From Owenia fusiformis (Eukaryota > Annelida > Polychaeta > Sabellida > Oweniidae), in the NCBI GenBank assembly GCA_903813345.2, contig CAIIXF020000001.1, positions 21,473,915 to 21,533,914 of the forward strand: 60,000 nucleotides of DNA, read 5' to 3'. Every line of letters begins with the position of its first letter. Positions within the stretch are counted from its first letter, which is position 1. Of this stretch, positions 11,985 through 25,347 are shown piece by piece. The notes under the pieces are model-generated. The model was not told where the DNA came from. It saw only the letters and a program-made list of their open reading frames with translations, and did no database searches. The position numbers were made by a program, and so were the translations under genes.

Positions 11985-13496
11985 TTAAAGTCTCGCAGAT
12001 GCAAGATCATCGCTTTTGTTCGCGTTTTCAGTTGGCTGTGAACTATAGAAGTTGATCGTGCAGTGGAAAATAGTCTCATCCTTTGATTTAATAATGAAGA
12101 ATAAGGCATTGTTGTCTGTTAGGTCCTCCCAACAGTGTACTGTAAGAACTGCCCCTATTGTGCATTCGCCTGAATATATAACAGACACGTCCTTGGCCGT
12201 ATAGTGCACCATGTCATATTGGAAGTCCTTTAGCTTTTCCTTTCTGGCAGCGACAGTTGCAGTGTCAGTGCAATATCTTATATAGGTGTTTTGGTTGCAG
12301 TGCCCATAAAGGTCAGTGTCACTTGGCACAACTGTGACCTCATACTTGAAAACGTCAACATCATCTTTTGGAATCTCTAATGCTGACATCATTGTTGGAC
12401 GTGGCTTTGTAGTGGATTCTGGGTTTGCCTCCCTTAACCAATCAGGTATTATACTTGATTTCCGTGTACCTTTATCTACAGCAACCACCTGATAGGTGGC
12501 ACATGCAAGGCTTTTGTTACCATGCTTCTGTGACAAAAGTTCAATTTTTGACACTAAGGAAGATTTTCCAATACTGACTAAAGATGTTGAAATTTTACAG
12601 GGGAAATCCATGGCAATATATTGGTAGTATTCAGGCGTGAATGATATATAAGCACTTCGAGTAAACATCAGAAATGTCTCATGAAGCCGGATCATTACAT
12701 CTCTTGGAATGTCATTGCTCTCGAATATTTGACAGGCTTTCCACAGGTTGGTGTTTCCTGAAAGTAATATAAAGACTATATGTCACAATATTGTCATGGC
12801 AAACATTGTGTGAGACAATAAAGATCAAAGATACTCGCAATAATATTTCAATTTCGTGATACCTATTTTATTTTTCATTGAGCAAACAATTTCAATATTT
12901 GTATTTATGTGAGAATTTATTTTTTATAAACAGTTCTGCATATTCCCATTTGAAACCTACCAGTCCAGGAAAAGGTGTCAAACGGCAATCCAGGGAGATC
13001 CAAGCCATCTTTGTTCCATTCATAGGCCATTCTAGCATTAACTTGGTTGTTGTTGGTTCTCGGAGAAATACAGAGATATAGCAATTGTCTTTTGTATGAG
13101 CCCTTTGGCAGGAGCAACCTGTTGTAGTAAAGTTGGCTATATAAATGTATACATTAACAGTGCACTGAAAGATGTAGATAATAAATTCTGAACGTGCAGT
13201 CTGACCTTAAAATATCTGAACATGATTTTAAACCTATACCAGCCTCATAAGTTGATTAACCACATTTTTTTGCTGTTTAACTGTTTCATAATAACCAATA
13301 ATTTTTTAAAGGGTTATATGTTCTCCATTCTATGATGATTTATACACAACATGGTAGAATATAATATAATATATATAACTGTATACTCTATGATGAAATG
13401 TCATTCTCCCAATTCTTGTTTTTGAACCTTTTTGTATAAGTGCAGAAGTACCTTAAGTTTTATTTCTGATTACCTGTTAAGTTGTCTCACCAACAT
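11985..13496 (-). CDS. Double-hotdog thioesterase-like protein, 3 exons, about 317 aa
   Basis: Exons on the minus strand: 13496-13474 (inferred first exon), 13118-12961, 12757-11985. Phases close to 318 codons including TAA. A second hotdog domain at about residues 198-305 carries the 4HBT-type motif DTDLYGHCNQNTY (207-219), as in acyl-CoA/acyl-ACP thioesterases. The N-terminal half (about 15-155) has the length and pattern of a degenerate first hotdog. Family knowledge: such proteins hydrolyse acyl thioesters; substrate and compartment here are unknown, and no clear targeting peptide is seen. The second exon begins in phase 2. The only nearby upstream ATG exon that supplies this phase with a CAG|GTAATC donor is at 13474-13496, so the first eight residues are the least certain. 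A possible poly(A) signal (AATAAA on the minus strand) lies at 11675-11670. Confidence 0.75.
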
Positions 13497-16191
13497 TCAC
13501 TTGCTTCGCTTCCTTACTTTATGTGCCTTGAAACCTATGTGTATATGCTAGTCACACTTTAGTGTTATATTGAGTAAGCACCTGTGTTACAAAGTTCAAT
13601 CTTTAGACTTTAGATATTGTATTACAAGTGCACTAATATATCATACAAATGATCAACAAGCACTTAAACCTGTGTGACATGTTGAAACTGCCAAAATCTA
13701 ATCCCTACTTACTATTCCCCATACACTTATACAGTAAAACAGTAAAACCTGAGTATATTTTTTTGCCAAGAAAAAACATTTTTTAATCATTTTATTTAAC
13801 CTAGAAGGTAACAGTGAATAAGTACATTATAACTCTCTAGGGTTCTGCAAAATATATAATTTGTTTAGTGTTGGTAAGTATTTAACAAAGAGGGCAATTT
13901 ATACAGATCTCACTTGAGTATGTGCAGAAGAAGGTTGTTCACTAGAGAGAGGTGTTCAATAGAGAGAGGTTTTACTCTAATTTGTTTACTTTATTTAGGA
14001 AAATTTATATATAATAGTTATACATGACAAATACTGACATCAAATGGCAATGTCAAGTTTAAAAAAGTATCATTCATTAATAAAAATAATGATCTCTATA
14101 ACTAGTTTACAAGGGTATATAGGTTACATGAGATGCATGTATACAAGTACATGTACATGTATTTATGTTTACATAAATCAGAAACACAAACATAAATATG
14201 AAGCTTTAGATATCATCATTTGATCATCTTATAATCTTTGAGCATTCAAAATCAACATTAAACTTTCACTGAATGGACTATTTGCTAAACTTTATATTTA
14301 AGTTAGTGATTTTTTAAAGTGGCTTGATTGATGACCAGCAATTTTTGTTTTATATTTTGATTAATGTATAGTGTGGTCCATATATTTAAGCTCACTTTCT
14401 CCTGTATCATTATGAAAATAGTGAATTGTTATCATTGCAGCTATCATTGGTGGAATAAGGATCCAGTTTGACATTGATCAGTCTTTTGATGGTTTCTGTT
14501 TATATAAAAAACAGATATTGTACAAGTTACACAAAAATATTAGATTTAAAACAGCATAAGTATAAAGTACAGTATATGGACAATGTCAGGTTCAAGTGTA
14601 GTTCTGGTACAACCTTGTATCTTCAGGTTCTGTTTAATTTGATCTATAAGCTCTTCAGAATCAGCATTGGTTCCTGAGCTTGGGCGAATTGCGATGGATA
14701 TCTTCAAACGTATTTCCCATTTGTAAATATTTTATATGATGGTTTCTGAATTTCATCTAGAAAAATTTATTGATTCTATATTTCTACCATCAATAAAGTC
14801 CATTTTTTGACTTTTGAACACTATTTCCCAACTCTGCTAATATCGCAAAGTGTGAGAACACATAAATAAAGGTGTTTTTTGCAAGGGCAAGCTTAATTGT
14901 ATCTGCGACTGAAATGGTAAATAGAAATCTTTTGTGGCATCTTGATCAGTTGATAGGATTCCTCTGTATGGAACCATTGTAAACAGCAATTTGAAAGTAA
15001 ATTGCCTTGTGGAATTGATTTCTGTGCTACATTAGTCTAATAAGTTCTGATATATAAAAGGGTTCAAGCCCACATGGCTGTTCTTTATGGTATCTATGGT
15101 ATCGAGTCTTTTGTCTAAAGTTACTTTTAGATGTTGTAAGAGAGTGTATGAATCAATTTATTGATTTATCATTAAAAAAGTAATTACGTTAGGGTGTAGG
15201 GGCCACTTTTGTTTGATTGGTGTAAATCAATATCAAGAAAACATGCTAGTAATAAAGCAACATTTTGTAGTAGACACTTTGTAATTTAAAACATTACAGA
15301 GATCCGTTAAAACATTTACATCAACCACAAGTTCCCAATGCTCTTACTGTTCGAATTGATTACAATTTTATTTCATGATCATAGTGAGCAAGAGAAGGTG
15401 GAAATATTACTTGGTAAGGCAGATCTCCTAAATTATTGTGTGTACATCTACTGATAATGTTTTGCATATGCAATATGCTAAATTCAAGAGCTAATGCTTT
15501 GTTTGGCAGTCTCGGTGTTCATTCTTAGTATTTCTCAGATATTCCACCCTACACATTTGGCATTATGCATACACGTTTTGTAACAATGTCATAAACCTAT
15601 TTTATATTTTCATTTTTTATTTTCTTATTCTGTAAATACATTTTGTAATATTTAAAATCTAAAATAATTTATGTACTCATCATCTTAACGTTGGAAATAA
15701 AGAAACATAAACATAATCTTTTGACGAATCATTTCCAAAAAAACACAAACCATTAGCACCCATGGAGATTTTATTCCTTCCCCTATCGACAGTGACATTG
15801 ACAGTGCATATTATGATAACAACATGGGCAATTTGCTTTGAATTCATAATATTGGTAAAAGTACAGTTAGATATTTCTGCCAGTCAAACAATTAGTCCCT
15901 GTCGTAACATTTGCAATGTCAATTACAAAACAAACTGGATAACGATTCAGACTTCTGGCTTAACTCACCATTATTAAAAACTCTTATAATTCTTTGTACC
16001 AATGTCAGTAAATTGGTTAATGCTATTCCCTTGCTATTTTAGAATCTTGGTAAAGGCTATCTCATGAGGATCGTTCATTATGTCTCATAGATATATGTTT
16101 CCGAAGATCAATATATTTCAATACATTCCATGTTGCCTGACTTTACAAGTTTTAAGCAACCCATCCAGAATAATTCAGGAGACAAGTCCAC

Positions 16192-17051
16192 ACACATCCA
16201 TAATATTTGACTTCTCCTTCAGGATACAAGCTACGCACATCCATAATATTTGACTTCTCCTTCAGGATACAAGCTACGCACATCCATAATATTTGACTTC
16301 TCCTTCAGGATACAAGCTACGCACATCCATAATATTTGACTTCTCCTTCAGGATACAAGCTACATACATCCATAATATTTGACTTCTCCTTCAGGATACA
16401 AGCTACGCACATCCATAATATTTGACTTCTCCTTCAGGATACAAGCTACGCACATCCATAATATTTGACTTCTCCTTCAGGATACAAGCTACATACATCC
16501 ATAATATTTGACTTCTCCTTCAGGATACAAGCTACGCACATCCATAATATTTGACTTCTCCTTCAGGATACAAGCTACATACATCCATAATATTTGACTT
16601 CTCCTTCAGGATACAAGCTACGCACATCCATAATATTTGACTTCTCCTTCAGGATACAAGCTACGCACATCCATAATATTTGACTTCTCCTTCAGGATAC
16701 AAGCTACATACATCCATAATATTTGACTTCTCCTTCAGGATACAAGCTACGCACATCCATAATATTTGACTTCTCCTTCAGGATACAAGCTACATACATC
16801 CATAATATTTGACTTCTCCTTCAGGATACAAGCTACGCACATCCATAATATTTGACTTCTTCTTCAGGATACAAGCTACGCACATCCATAATATTTGACT
16901 TCTCCTTCAGGATACAAGCTACACACATCAATAATATTTCATATCTCCTTCAGGATATAAGCTACGCACACCCATAATATTTCATATCTCCTTCAGGATA
17001 CAAGCTACACACATCAATAATATTTCATATCTCCTTCAGGATACAAGCTAC
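16192..17051. repeat. 43-bp satellite, 20 copies with no indels
   Basis: Unit begins gCACATCCATAATATTTGAC and ends TTCAGGATACAAGCTAC. Twenty units sit at exact 43-bp spacing from 16192 to 17051. The first units after CTAC read GCAC or ATAC. From copy 6 the variants follow GCAC, GCAC, ATAC, GCAC, ATAC twice over, a 215-bp higher-order period. The last three copies are diverged (TTTCATATCTCC). Confidence 0.95.
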
Positions 17052-18968
17052 ACAGATAATATAATAATAATATAATATAGAATATAAGCCATCCAGAACA
17101 TATCACTTCTTCAGGAGACAAACCATTCTCACCCAGAATAATTCAGTTCTCCCACAGGAGACAAGATATTTCACTACAAAATTACAAACCACTCCCACTC
17201 AGGACATTTCACTTTTATAAGAGCAACATACAAATATTTAATTTCACCATCGGGGGGGGGGGGCAAACCATACACATCCAAAATATTCCATTTTTCTTTC
17301 ATGCTTATCCATAATTATAATCCCTTTATCCCATTTTATGGCTATAAAATCCCGAATTTCATTATTGACTGAAATAGGTTGTTGTTAGAGCTTGTATATT
17401 TTCAATGCAACAATGTTATATGTTTTGTATAGCATGCATGCAAGTTATCAATTATTTATGGTTTACGTGGCAACATATTCAGTTGGGAAACAAATAAAAT
17501 GACTATACCATATTATTTATCTACTTGTATTAAGTAAATTGAACAATGTTGGAACAGAGGAAATAAATTATATGTTGGCAATAAAATAAATCAGATGGAG
17601 CCAATAACAATGATAATTAACTCCTTGTATATAGAAATAATTTGTTTTGAAGGAGTCAAAGAAGAATTCCATTTCATTGATAGATAAAATTATTAGTGGA
17701 GAGTAAGGTTTAAAAAAATTCTGATAAAAATCAGCATTTTTTTAAGTTTCCCAGAAATCTCATCTAAAAAAACATTGTGAGCAGTTTCAGAGAGAGAGAG
17801 GGGGGGGGGGGTTGTTTTTACGAAATGCGCAATAGAGCTTTGACAATTATGTACAATCAGCTACGTCACACTTTGATGTGAAACTACAAGTTTCTTCAGT
17901 TTGAAATAAATGTACCTTCCTCAGGACATGCAGGATGAAAGTTGTACTTCGGTCAGTAGAAATATTTCATCCTTTGATACGGCACCTTGATTAGGATAGA
18001 CATGTTAAGCTAGATAAGATGGGGGATAAGAGAATTATAGACAGAAATGAGACTTTGAAGAATATTGCAAGTTAAGGCTATAAAAAAGAGGGGTTTAGTA
18101 GAGATCACCTGCGGAATCATCTTCAAGAAGCAATGAGTTGAACAGGTTGATATGGCTATGATCTATAAACAACAAACAAGGGCCTGTTTTCAAATATCAT
18201 ATCTCATGATTACTGAAGTTCTGTTTTCATTTGTGATATAGTTATCGGAGAAAATTTAATTTGAGTTATCATAACTCAGGTATCACCCCAAACATTTTTT
18301 ATGAAGAAAAGACAACTAGTATTTTGAAATAACCTTTTGTTTATATATAATTGATCATTTGAAATAGTCACTTTTAATTTAATCAGTCAATTTAGACTTG
18401 ATTTGCTAAAATGCATTTTCCAATATATACTGACCTTCTGTGATGATTCTAACCAGTGGCATAGTATGATAACATCAGCCATTTTTCACCCATCATTGAT
18501 TTTCTGTAAGTGAATAAATGGTTTATTTAAGCAGATAAGTTTGCTTGGCATCATCTAGGGACCATCAGATATCCCTAGTGACCATTGTAATAGTTAAGGG
18601 CCTAGATTATATGATGTATGAATCATTGTTATTAGTACTAGGATACTATGTTTCTTTTTCTTTATTTCTCATTGTTTGAATTTTGGTGCTCTGTTCAGGA
18701 GGTGATCATTTAGCGACTTCTTGTAATATTACAGTGAAGAAACAGGTATTCTTGTACATCATCAACTTAGACCCTAAAATTACCCTCAAAATATGTTTTA
18801 TGTCACCAGCACTTGTGGTAGATGTCATAAAACATAAAAGTCGTGTTTCGCATCTGTAGCAAAAGGCAGGTGGTAACATTTTGTATGTTAATGCCTTGTT
18901 TGTTTTTGAAAGAATATAACATTTGTCAGTTACCAGTTACCTAGGCACTATATAGCTACAGGAGACTT

Positions 18969-19239
18969 ACTGGCGGATCCAGAAACCAACAAGGGGGGGG
19001 GCAAATTTTGAGTCAGGAAAAAATTGTCCACACTTGCATGGAAAAAATTTCGGGCCAAAAATTGGGCCCAAATCTTGAAAATTTAAATCCATTTTTGATA
19101 ATTTGGCCTAACAAAGGCTTAAAAAGGCCAAATTATGGCTAAAAGTACCAATTTTTTGCTGCCCTACGAAGTTTCTGGGCCCAAAAATGTTTGGGATCCT
19201 AGAGTTTTTTACCCCTCCCCCTCCCCTGGATTCACCAGT
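18969..19239. mobile_element. Short inverted-repeat element (ACTGGCGGATCCAG ends)
   Basis: The left end ACTGGCGGATCCAG pairs with the right end CTGGATTCACCAGT with two mismatches. Inside are a G homopolymer and degenerate AATTTGGCC/GGCCAAATTATG blocks. No coding potential. Similar interior text recurs at 21580-21700. Confidence 0.55.
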
Positions 19240-19541
19240 GAGACATGTGTTTTTCTGGTTTGTTGTTTGACAGATGTTCTTCAGTAAAGATGGAAGCCTG
19301 TGTAAAAATGAGAATTCTTGTTTGTCATTGCTATTAACATACAGTTTGTCTATGTTGAATCTGGTTGCTTCATTTCATTTCACTTTACTCGTTTTAACAC
19401 ATTGCATCAGGCTCCCAAGAATATTTTTTCACTCACATTTATCTTTCATTCTTATGCTCGGCACATGTGTTTTCATCACATCTGCTTTCTTACAATGGAT
19501 ATCTTCAATAGATGTTTTTTAAGAAAGGAGATATGCAAAGG

Positions 19542-20390
19542 CACCCTATGCAGACAGAGCCTGTGGGAAATATTGGGTGCGGCGCAAATGAGCGGAGGGT
19601 GCGGAGCTAACGGTCATTTTTTAATTTAAAATTGGGATATTTCTGAAACTAAGCCGTTTTGGGACTTCAAATATACCAAGATGTGTGTATTTGACACCAA
19701 ATATCAATAAAATTGTGAAAATAGTAGTGCAATTCATTTTATAGCGACGCAGTATGCCTTAAACATTTCCCAGACCTATATATTTTGAGACTATCCTTTT
19801 AATACTGCGTCCCCAGCATTAAAAAAAAATGGTGTTCAAGATACACTACCCATGCAAATTATTTTTGCATCTTGGAAGCCAGGCAGTATCTGTGTGATTT
19901 TATAAAAATTCGGAAATGTTCTTCAGATATGAGCCCCCTCTAAATATTGGGTGCGGAGGTACGTTTATGGAGCTCCTCCGCACCCAATATTTAGAGGGGG
20001 CTCTATCTGAAGAACATTTCCGAATTTTTATAAAATCACACAGATACTGCCTGGCTTCCAAGATGCAAAAATAATTTGTATAGATAGTGTACCTTGAACA
20101 CCATTTTTTATGAATGCTGGGGACTCAGTATTAAAAGGATAATTTCAAAATATATAGGTCTGGGAAAGGTTTAGGCACACTGCGTCGCTATAGAATGAAT
20201 TGCGCTACTATTTTCACAATTGTATTGATATTTGGTGTCAAATACACATATCTTGGTATATTTGAAGTCCCAAAACGGCTTAGTTTCAGAAATATCCCAA
20301 ATTTAAGTTCAAAAAAGACCGTTAGCTCCGCACCCTCCGCTCATTTGCTCCGCACCCAATATTTCCCACAGGCTCTGTCTGCATAGGGTG
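19542..20390. mobile_element. 849-bp near-perfect foldback transposon with 5-bp TSD
   Basis: Arms 19542-19959 and 19975-20390 are near-exact reverse complements around a 15-bp centre. The outer ends read CACCCTATGCAGACAGAGCC. Both sides carry AAAGG (19537-19541 and 20391-20395), a 5-bp target duplication. Each arm also repeats AAATATTGGGTGCGG near its outer end and near the centre. No transposase frame. The CAC terminus plus 5-bp duplication fits Transib-like elements best; assignment is inference. Confidence 0.88.
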
Positions 20391-23186
20391 AAAGGTATAG
20401 TGTTCTGTTCATGTATAGCTATGGCATGTACTGTTAATTCTGACCAATCATAATGCAGTATGTGTTATGCATGGTTTCGCAGCCTTTGGATGCTTTTTAG
20501 GTTTTTATATAATCTTTTTTATTATTTTTTTTAATTACTTTTTTATTATTCATAGAAAACATTTGAAAGCTTATTTATTAACCTTAGCACTCCACTTCAT
20601 CTCATGTTTAAATGCATATAATGCATATAAATCCATTGGCAAAGATTATCAAATACTTAAAAGGAGCTCTCTCTAAAGTGATTGGTGGACCAGGGCCCTG
20701 GCCCCCTCCCTTAGAGGAGTCCCTGAAAAAAATTAGGGGCCCACCTGGCACATAATCTGGGTAACAGAAGAAATATATACATAACAAATTGACATTACTG
20801 GGCAAATTATTTTTTGATTTTGAGCCTAATTCTATAGAAAATAGGCTTCAAATTGCCAAGTTTGGGCTTATTGGGATGTTGTTTTTTCAATCCAATTTTT
20901 AGACCCTTTCCTCTTGATATCCAGGACCACCATGCTTCATATAATGTCATATTTTTAAATTAAAAGTAATATTAGAACCCCAGTCTAATTGATTTTGCAA
21001 ATTTTAGAAAGCAACACCTTCAAGTAATGGTGATTACACAATACATTGAGTCTTGGGCTTAAATTCATTTCACACATTGCAAAATATTTTCTACAAAATC
21101 ATCTAAAAGATACAACATCACAAGAACATATCTTCACATGCGAAATGACTCCACTGCAATTATTACGTTCAACAATAAATTTAAATGTTAGAATTAGATA
21201 CATTATTATCCAACGTACAAAAGGCTCATTTTAGAGTTTACCGTAGTCCGTATCCCTATATAAGTCTTTCTATCATGATATTTTCCTCAGTGGAAAATCA
21301 TGAGGTTTAGGACAAATGGGATTTAGACAATTTGGATTCGGATGATTGGGGGATTTGGATGAGATTTGGACCAATGGTGTGTTCACCTGAAAACCTGTGT
21401 GAACATTTTATTCTTACATGTATTTTGCAAAATGTATGTTCTACAAGATAGGATAGAATCTAGGAAAGTACCTGCAATAGTCTAGGAATATAAGATGAAG
21501 AATCATCAAAGGAGGGGTCAACTCAAACTATCAATATTTGTGTTAATACTCACTGGTAGATCCATTAAGGCCCATTATTTGATAATTTAGCAAAAAAATG
21601 CCAAATTATGCCTAAAAAAGGCCCATTTTTTGAGGCCCTACAAAATTTTTGAGGTCCTCAGATTTTTTCTGGGCCCGCCAAAGGGGGTAGCCTATTTCGC
21701 CAACAAATGCTTCGTTGGCAATGATTAAGGCACCATGCAATTCAATAGTTCTTTATTTAAAGTTTCTGGCAATTCAATTCTGTGATGGTTTTCTTTCAGT
21801 GGATTAGTTCATATAACATACCCCTGTAACAATATATAATAAGTAACATTCTGTCTCACATTAAGAAAATCTAGAAACCTTGACATTCTCCCTCAAGCCA
21901 ATTGCATATTTTCGTATTTGCAATCTGTGCTACAAATAGTCAGCAGTTGGTCCATATATCACATAAGCTCCATAGAATCATTAGAGAACGATAGAAACAG
22001 TACCTGGATATACTCGGCTAAACAACAATTGTTATTTATGTCAAATTTCGCCAACAATAACACGAGGAAACAAAACTTGCGTGGATTATCAAGAAAGCTA
22101 TTTAATTTAGCGGAGAGGAATCAGAACTTTTTTCTTACAATGGGGAGGGAATGGCCAGAGGTAGGAATAATCTTCAAATTTTTGTTTTTGTGTTGACGAC
22201 AGTTATGCTGAGTTAGGTGTTTTAAGTAAGATATCTCAAGGAGCCTAAGATACTTTCTTGATGATAGACATTTTATTTGTGATATTTGAGTAAAAAACAT
22301 TCTATTGTTATTACAAAATGGAAATATTTGATTTTTTAAAAAATAATTCATTATATGTTTATAACTAAGAACAATTCTTTATTTAAGTACTGCTTGCTAT
22401 ATGCGAATAAATATGACACTGTTTTTCACTTCAATTATTCAAAGTCATGCAACTATTCCATAGAGATAAATGAACCATAAAACCAATATTGTCGAAAATT
22501 GGCTGTCACAGTTTATTTGTTGAAGTAGTTTTCTTAAATCTTTATGTCGTTTGTCTTGTCATGATGAGGTCTCTCTGAATTGCTTATATGGTAATGAATG
22601 CCTTATATGGTAATGAACGCTGCGTTTGCTTCATTCAGGCTTTGTCACTGATTGAGGCACTATTAGGAAATTTTTAATGCAGTTGCAAATATAAAGTGCA
22701 AAGGAACATTGATCAGAATCAAATTTCTAATTTCATCAATTTTTCACTTTTCTACTATTAATGCTAGGATTATTGTGTTTGCATAAAATCTTCAGAAATG
22801 ATCGTAAGGTATGTACAGATATATGTGCTATATATGTTTTATATTACTGAAATGTCATTGATGAAATATTGTAACTGGTGAATTATCATACGTGGAATCA
22901 TCCCTTTTTAACATGTAAATATTTCATCTCAATTAATTGTAAGGTGATCCATTTCTCTAACATTGTCAAGTATACCATCCTTCTTCAAAGGACTTCATTT
23001 GTGCTTAAATTGGAAAGAAGTAAAATACCCTTGGACCAAGGATGAAGTATACGGGTCCTTAATTTTTTGATACATTCATACAATATAATATGATATAATT
23101 TGAGAAAAATATTATGCATATCTGGGATGAGATTATTCCATATAGAATGTAGCCTTTGCTTCCGTTTTATGATTATTGAACCTTAA

Positions 23187-23550
23187 AGGTAGAATCAGAT
23201 CTACAGGGGTGACAAAATTACAAGAAACATGTACAAATGACCTACCAATTTATTCCTTACAATCTCAAATACAAAAAAACCCAAAAGATTTGTGATATGT
23301 TATAAATTGATGAAGTTATCATGGATTCAAAGTGCAAAAATGGGTGTTTAAATTCTCCCAAATAATAAGAATGGTAACCATTCTTATAGAAAAATAATAC
23401 ATTATTGTAAAAATCTTTAGTTTTCCTGAAATCTAGAGTGTACTTTTGGGATTTTTAGAAAATAGACATGATAAGGAATGACATGGGCCAGAAATATTCT
23501 AAAAGTGAAACAATTTTTTGTTGGCCTGGTCGCTAGATCTGATTCTCGCT
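23187..23550. mobile_element. TTAA-flanked MITE (piggyBac/Kolobok type), 364 bp
   Basis: TTAA occurs at both sides (23183-23186, 23551-23554). Terminal repeats AGGTAGAATCAGATCTA and TAGATCTGATTCTCGCT match with two differences. No transposase frame. A 5'-truncated relative lies at 26868-27059 in the syntrophin gene and also ends at TTAA. Confidence 0.75.
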
Positions 23551-23919
23551 TTAAAGGAGAAAAATGTTCTCAGAAAAGTACTGGTTCATTATCGTTTTGC
23601 AAAATAACAAATTTATGAAGCTGTTTTACCATAGGGAGAACATCATATTTAATAATTCTTGATTATGCCTTAATAAATTTTTTTGGCTCGTTTAACATGG
23701 TCAACCCATTAGTCTAAATTCCATTGGCCTGAAACCTATTCATAACCTGATGGTCCGAAGCCCATTTGTCTGGAATCCATTGGTTCGAATCTCAGTAGTT
23801 TTAACAAAATGAATGATGGACTTTTAAAGCCATTTCTTTGAAATTGAAAAAAAGTTTCTCATATCACATTTTGTTAACATTGGGTAAGACTACAATATTA
23901 TCCAATGTAGTTTAAACTT

Positions 23920-24260
23920 ATATGGGGCCTTTAATACCGTAGGGTTAGGCACAAATGCTTTCTGTACCCAGAACAACAGAAGGGAGTGAGGGGCTCGAAA
24001 GCTTTTGTGCCTAGCCCTAAGGTATTTATTACTTGATGTAATACCTGATCTGAAGTTTATATAATGATTCGAACATGAAAACGCACCAAAATTTTTTGAA
24101 TATTCATTATGGCCCGCCATCACTATGTATCTTCGCTATGACATCACATATTATTCATATTACGAGGTATTATATCAACAAATAAATACTGGGTGAAATA
24201 TTGACTTTGTTCACAGTTTATAGAAGGCGTGAATACAGTTATGTTCAAATTTAAGTTACG
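23920..24260 (-). repeat. Dispersed repeat shared in opposite orientation with 54850-55165
   Basis: TTATAGAAGGCGTGAATACA (about 24220) and GGCACAAATGCTTTC...GCTTTTGTGCCTAGCC (about 23948-24020) recur as reverse complements near 54865-54900 and 55085-55135. The inner GGCACAAA/TTTGTGCC pair makes a hairpin in each copy. Non-coding; probably an old non-autonomous element. Confidence 0.7.
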
Positions 24261-25187
24261 GGTCTGGTGAGTTTTATTCTGTACTGGTTAATATGTAGAA
24301 CCTGTCAGTCCCAGTACCCTATGAAAGCACTGGTTATATTGTTCCATTGCATCAAAGACTATAAAAATGACTTTTCTCAGTATTGTGTATCATGTAACCA
24401 TTAGCATGTTGAAGCTTTCTGTACATACATACCCTGATTGTCAGACCATATTACATGAGTGAAATCAAACTATTGGAAAAGGTACTGCATGCAGGGTAAT
24501 TTAGATTAAAAGAGATTGAGATATATAGCTTCTGGGAGGGATTCACCCTTTGGGAAATTGTAGACAACAGTATATGGAGCTTATGGTGGGTCCAATCAGC
24601 TTTAAAAGTATATTTAAAGCATTTAAAGCCAGAAACATAGTTCAAAGGAATGCCAAGGGAAAATGCCTAGGAAAAATCAATCTGAGGTTTCTAGCTTAAA
24701 TAAGTTCATTTTGAAAATCAAAATTAATCAAAAAGATTCATTTCCACTATTTCTTTCACAAATGCCCATGATGTAGTTTTCACCATTTTTCCAGAGACTA
24801 AATCATTGACAGACATCTCCAATAAGCCCATGGTTTATCCAAATCTTTGTATATGGAGTCAGTGTTGTTGATACAACCATCTCACCACCATGAAAACAGG
24901 ATAATTGAGTTCTGATCAGTTACAAGATCTAAAGCCCATGGAACCTTCAAGGTTGTAACATTTCAAATTATTTCTCTCATCCTTCATGGAGAGCTACATA
25001 TAAGTTATTCAAAGTATTTAAGTTGCTTTTAGGGGTCATCTCATAGGTTTCATTCCTTCTTTGTGTTATCTACTTCTATAACAGCATTTGTTGAGACAGA
25101 GTTTTGGAAGTATTTTTGAAATAAAATAGTTTTCCAGAACATTTTCTGCAAGTTTATGTTTGATAATTGACCTTCTACCACCCACAT

Positions 25188-25347
25188 CAGGCCCGTAGCC
25201 AGGGGGGGGTTCGCAGGGTTCACATTGCATGATTTTGAGCACTTCTCAAGTGATTTTAGCCATTTTTGGGCCAAAATTGTCAAATGTGAACCCCCCTTGG
25301 AAATTTTGGAAAAATGAACCCCTTTGAAAATCCTGGCTACGGGCCTG
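25188..25347. mobile_element. 160-bp MITE, CAGGCCCGTAGCCAGG ends, 5-bp TSD
   Basis: CAGGCCCGTAGCCAGG at the left end is mirrored by CCTGGCTACGGGCCTG at the right. CACAT flanks both sides (25183-25187, 25348-25352). The interior has a G tract and TGTGAACC blocks. Non-coding. Confidence 0.8.

Noticed and set aside
14468-14750. Minus-strand open frame reading IAIRPSSGTNADSEELIDQI
   Set aside because: Looks protein-like for about 45 residues but has no in-frame ATG, no usable acceptor before it, and a stop just upstream; it matches nothing I recognise and has the wrong phase to join the thioesterase gene.
19274-19629. Two overlapping plus-strand ORFs of 82 and 103 codons
   Set aside because: Low-complexity hydrophobic translation, and the second runs into the foldback transposon; no splice context.
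21918-22196. 92-codon plus-strand ORF
   Set aside because: No recognisable domain; only its embedded MGREWPE segment was kept as a possible mini-exon.
23770-23800. GGTTCGAATC-like string resembling a tRNA T-arm
   Set aside because: No matching acceptor stem, D-arm or anticodon arm around it; it belongs to a run of degenerate CCATTGGTCCGAA-like repeats.
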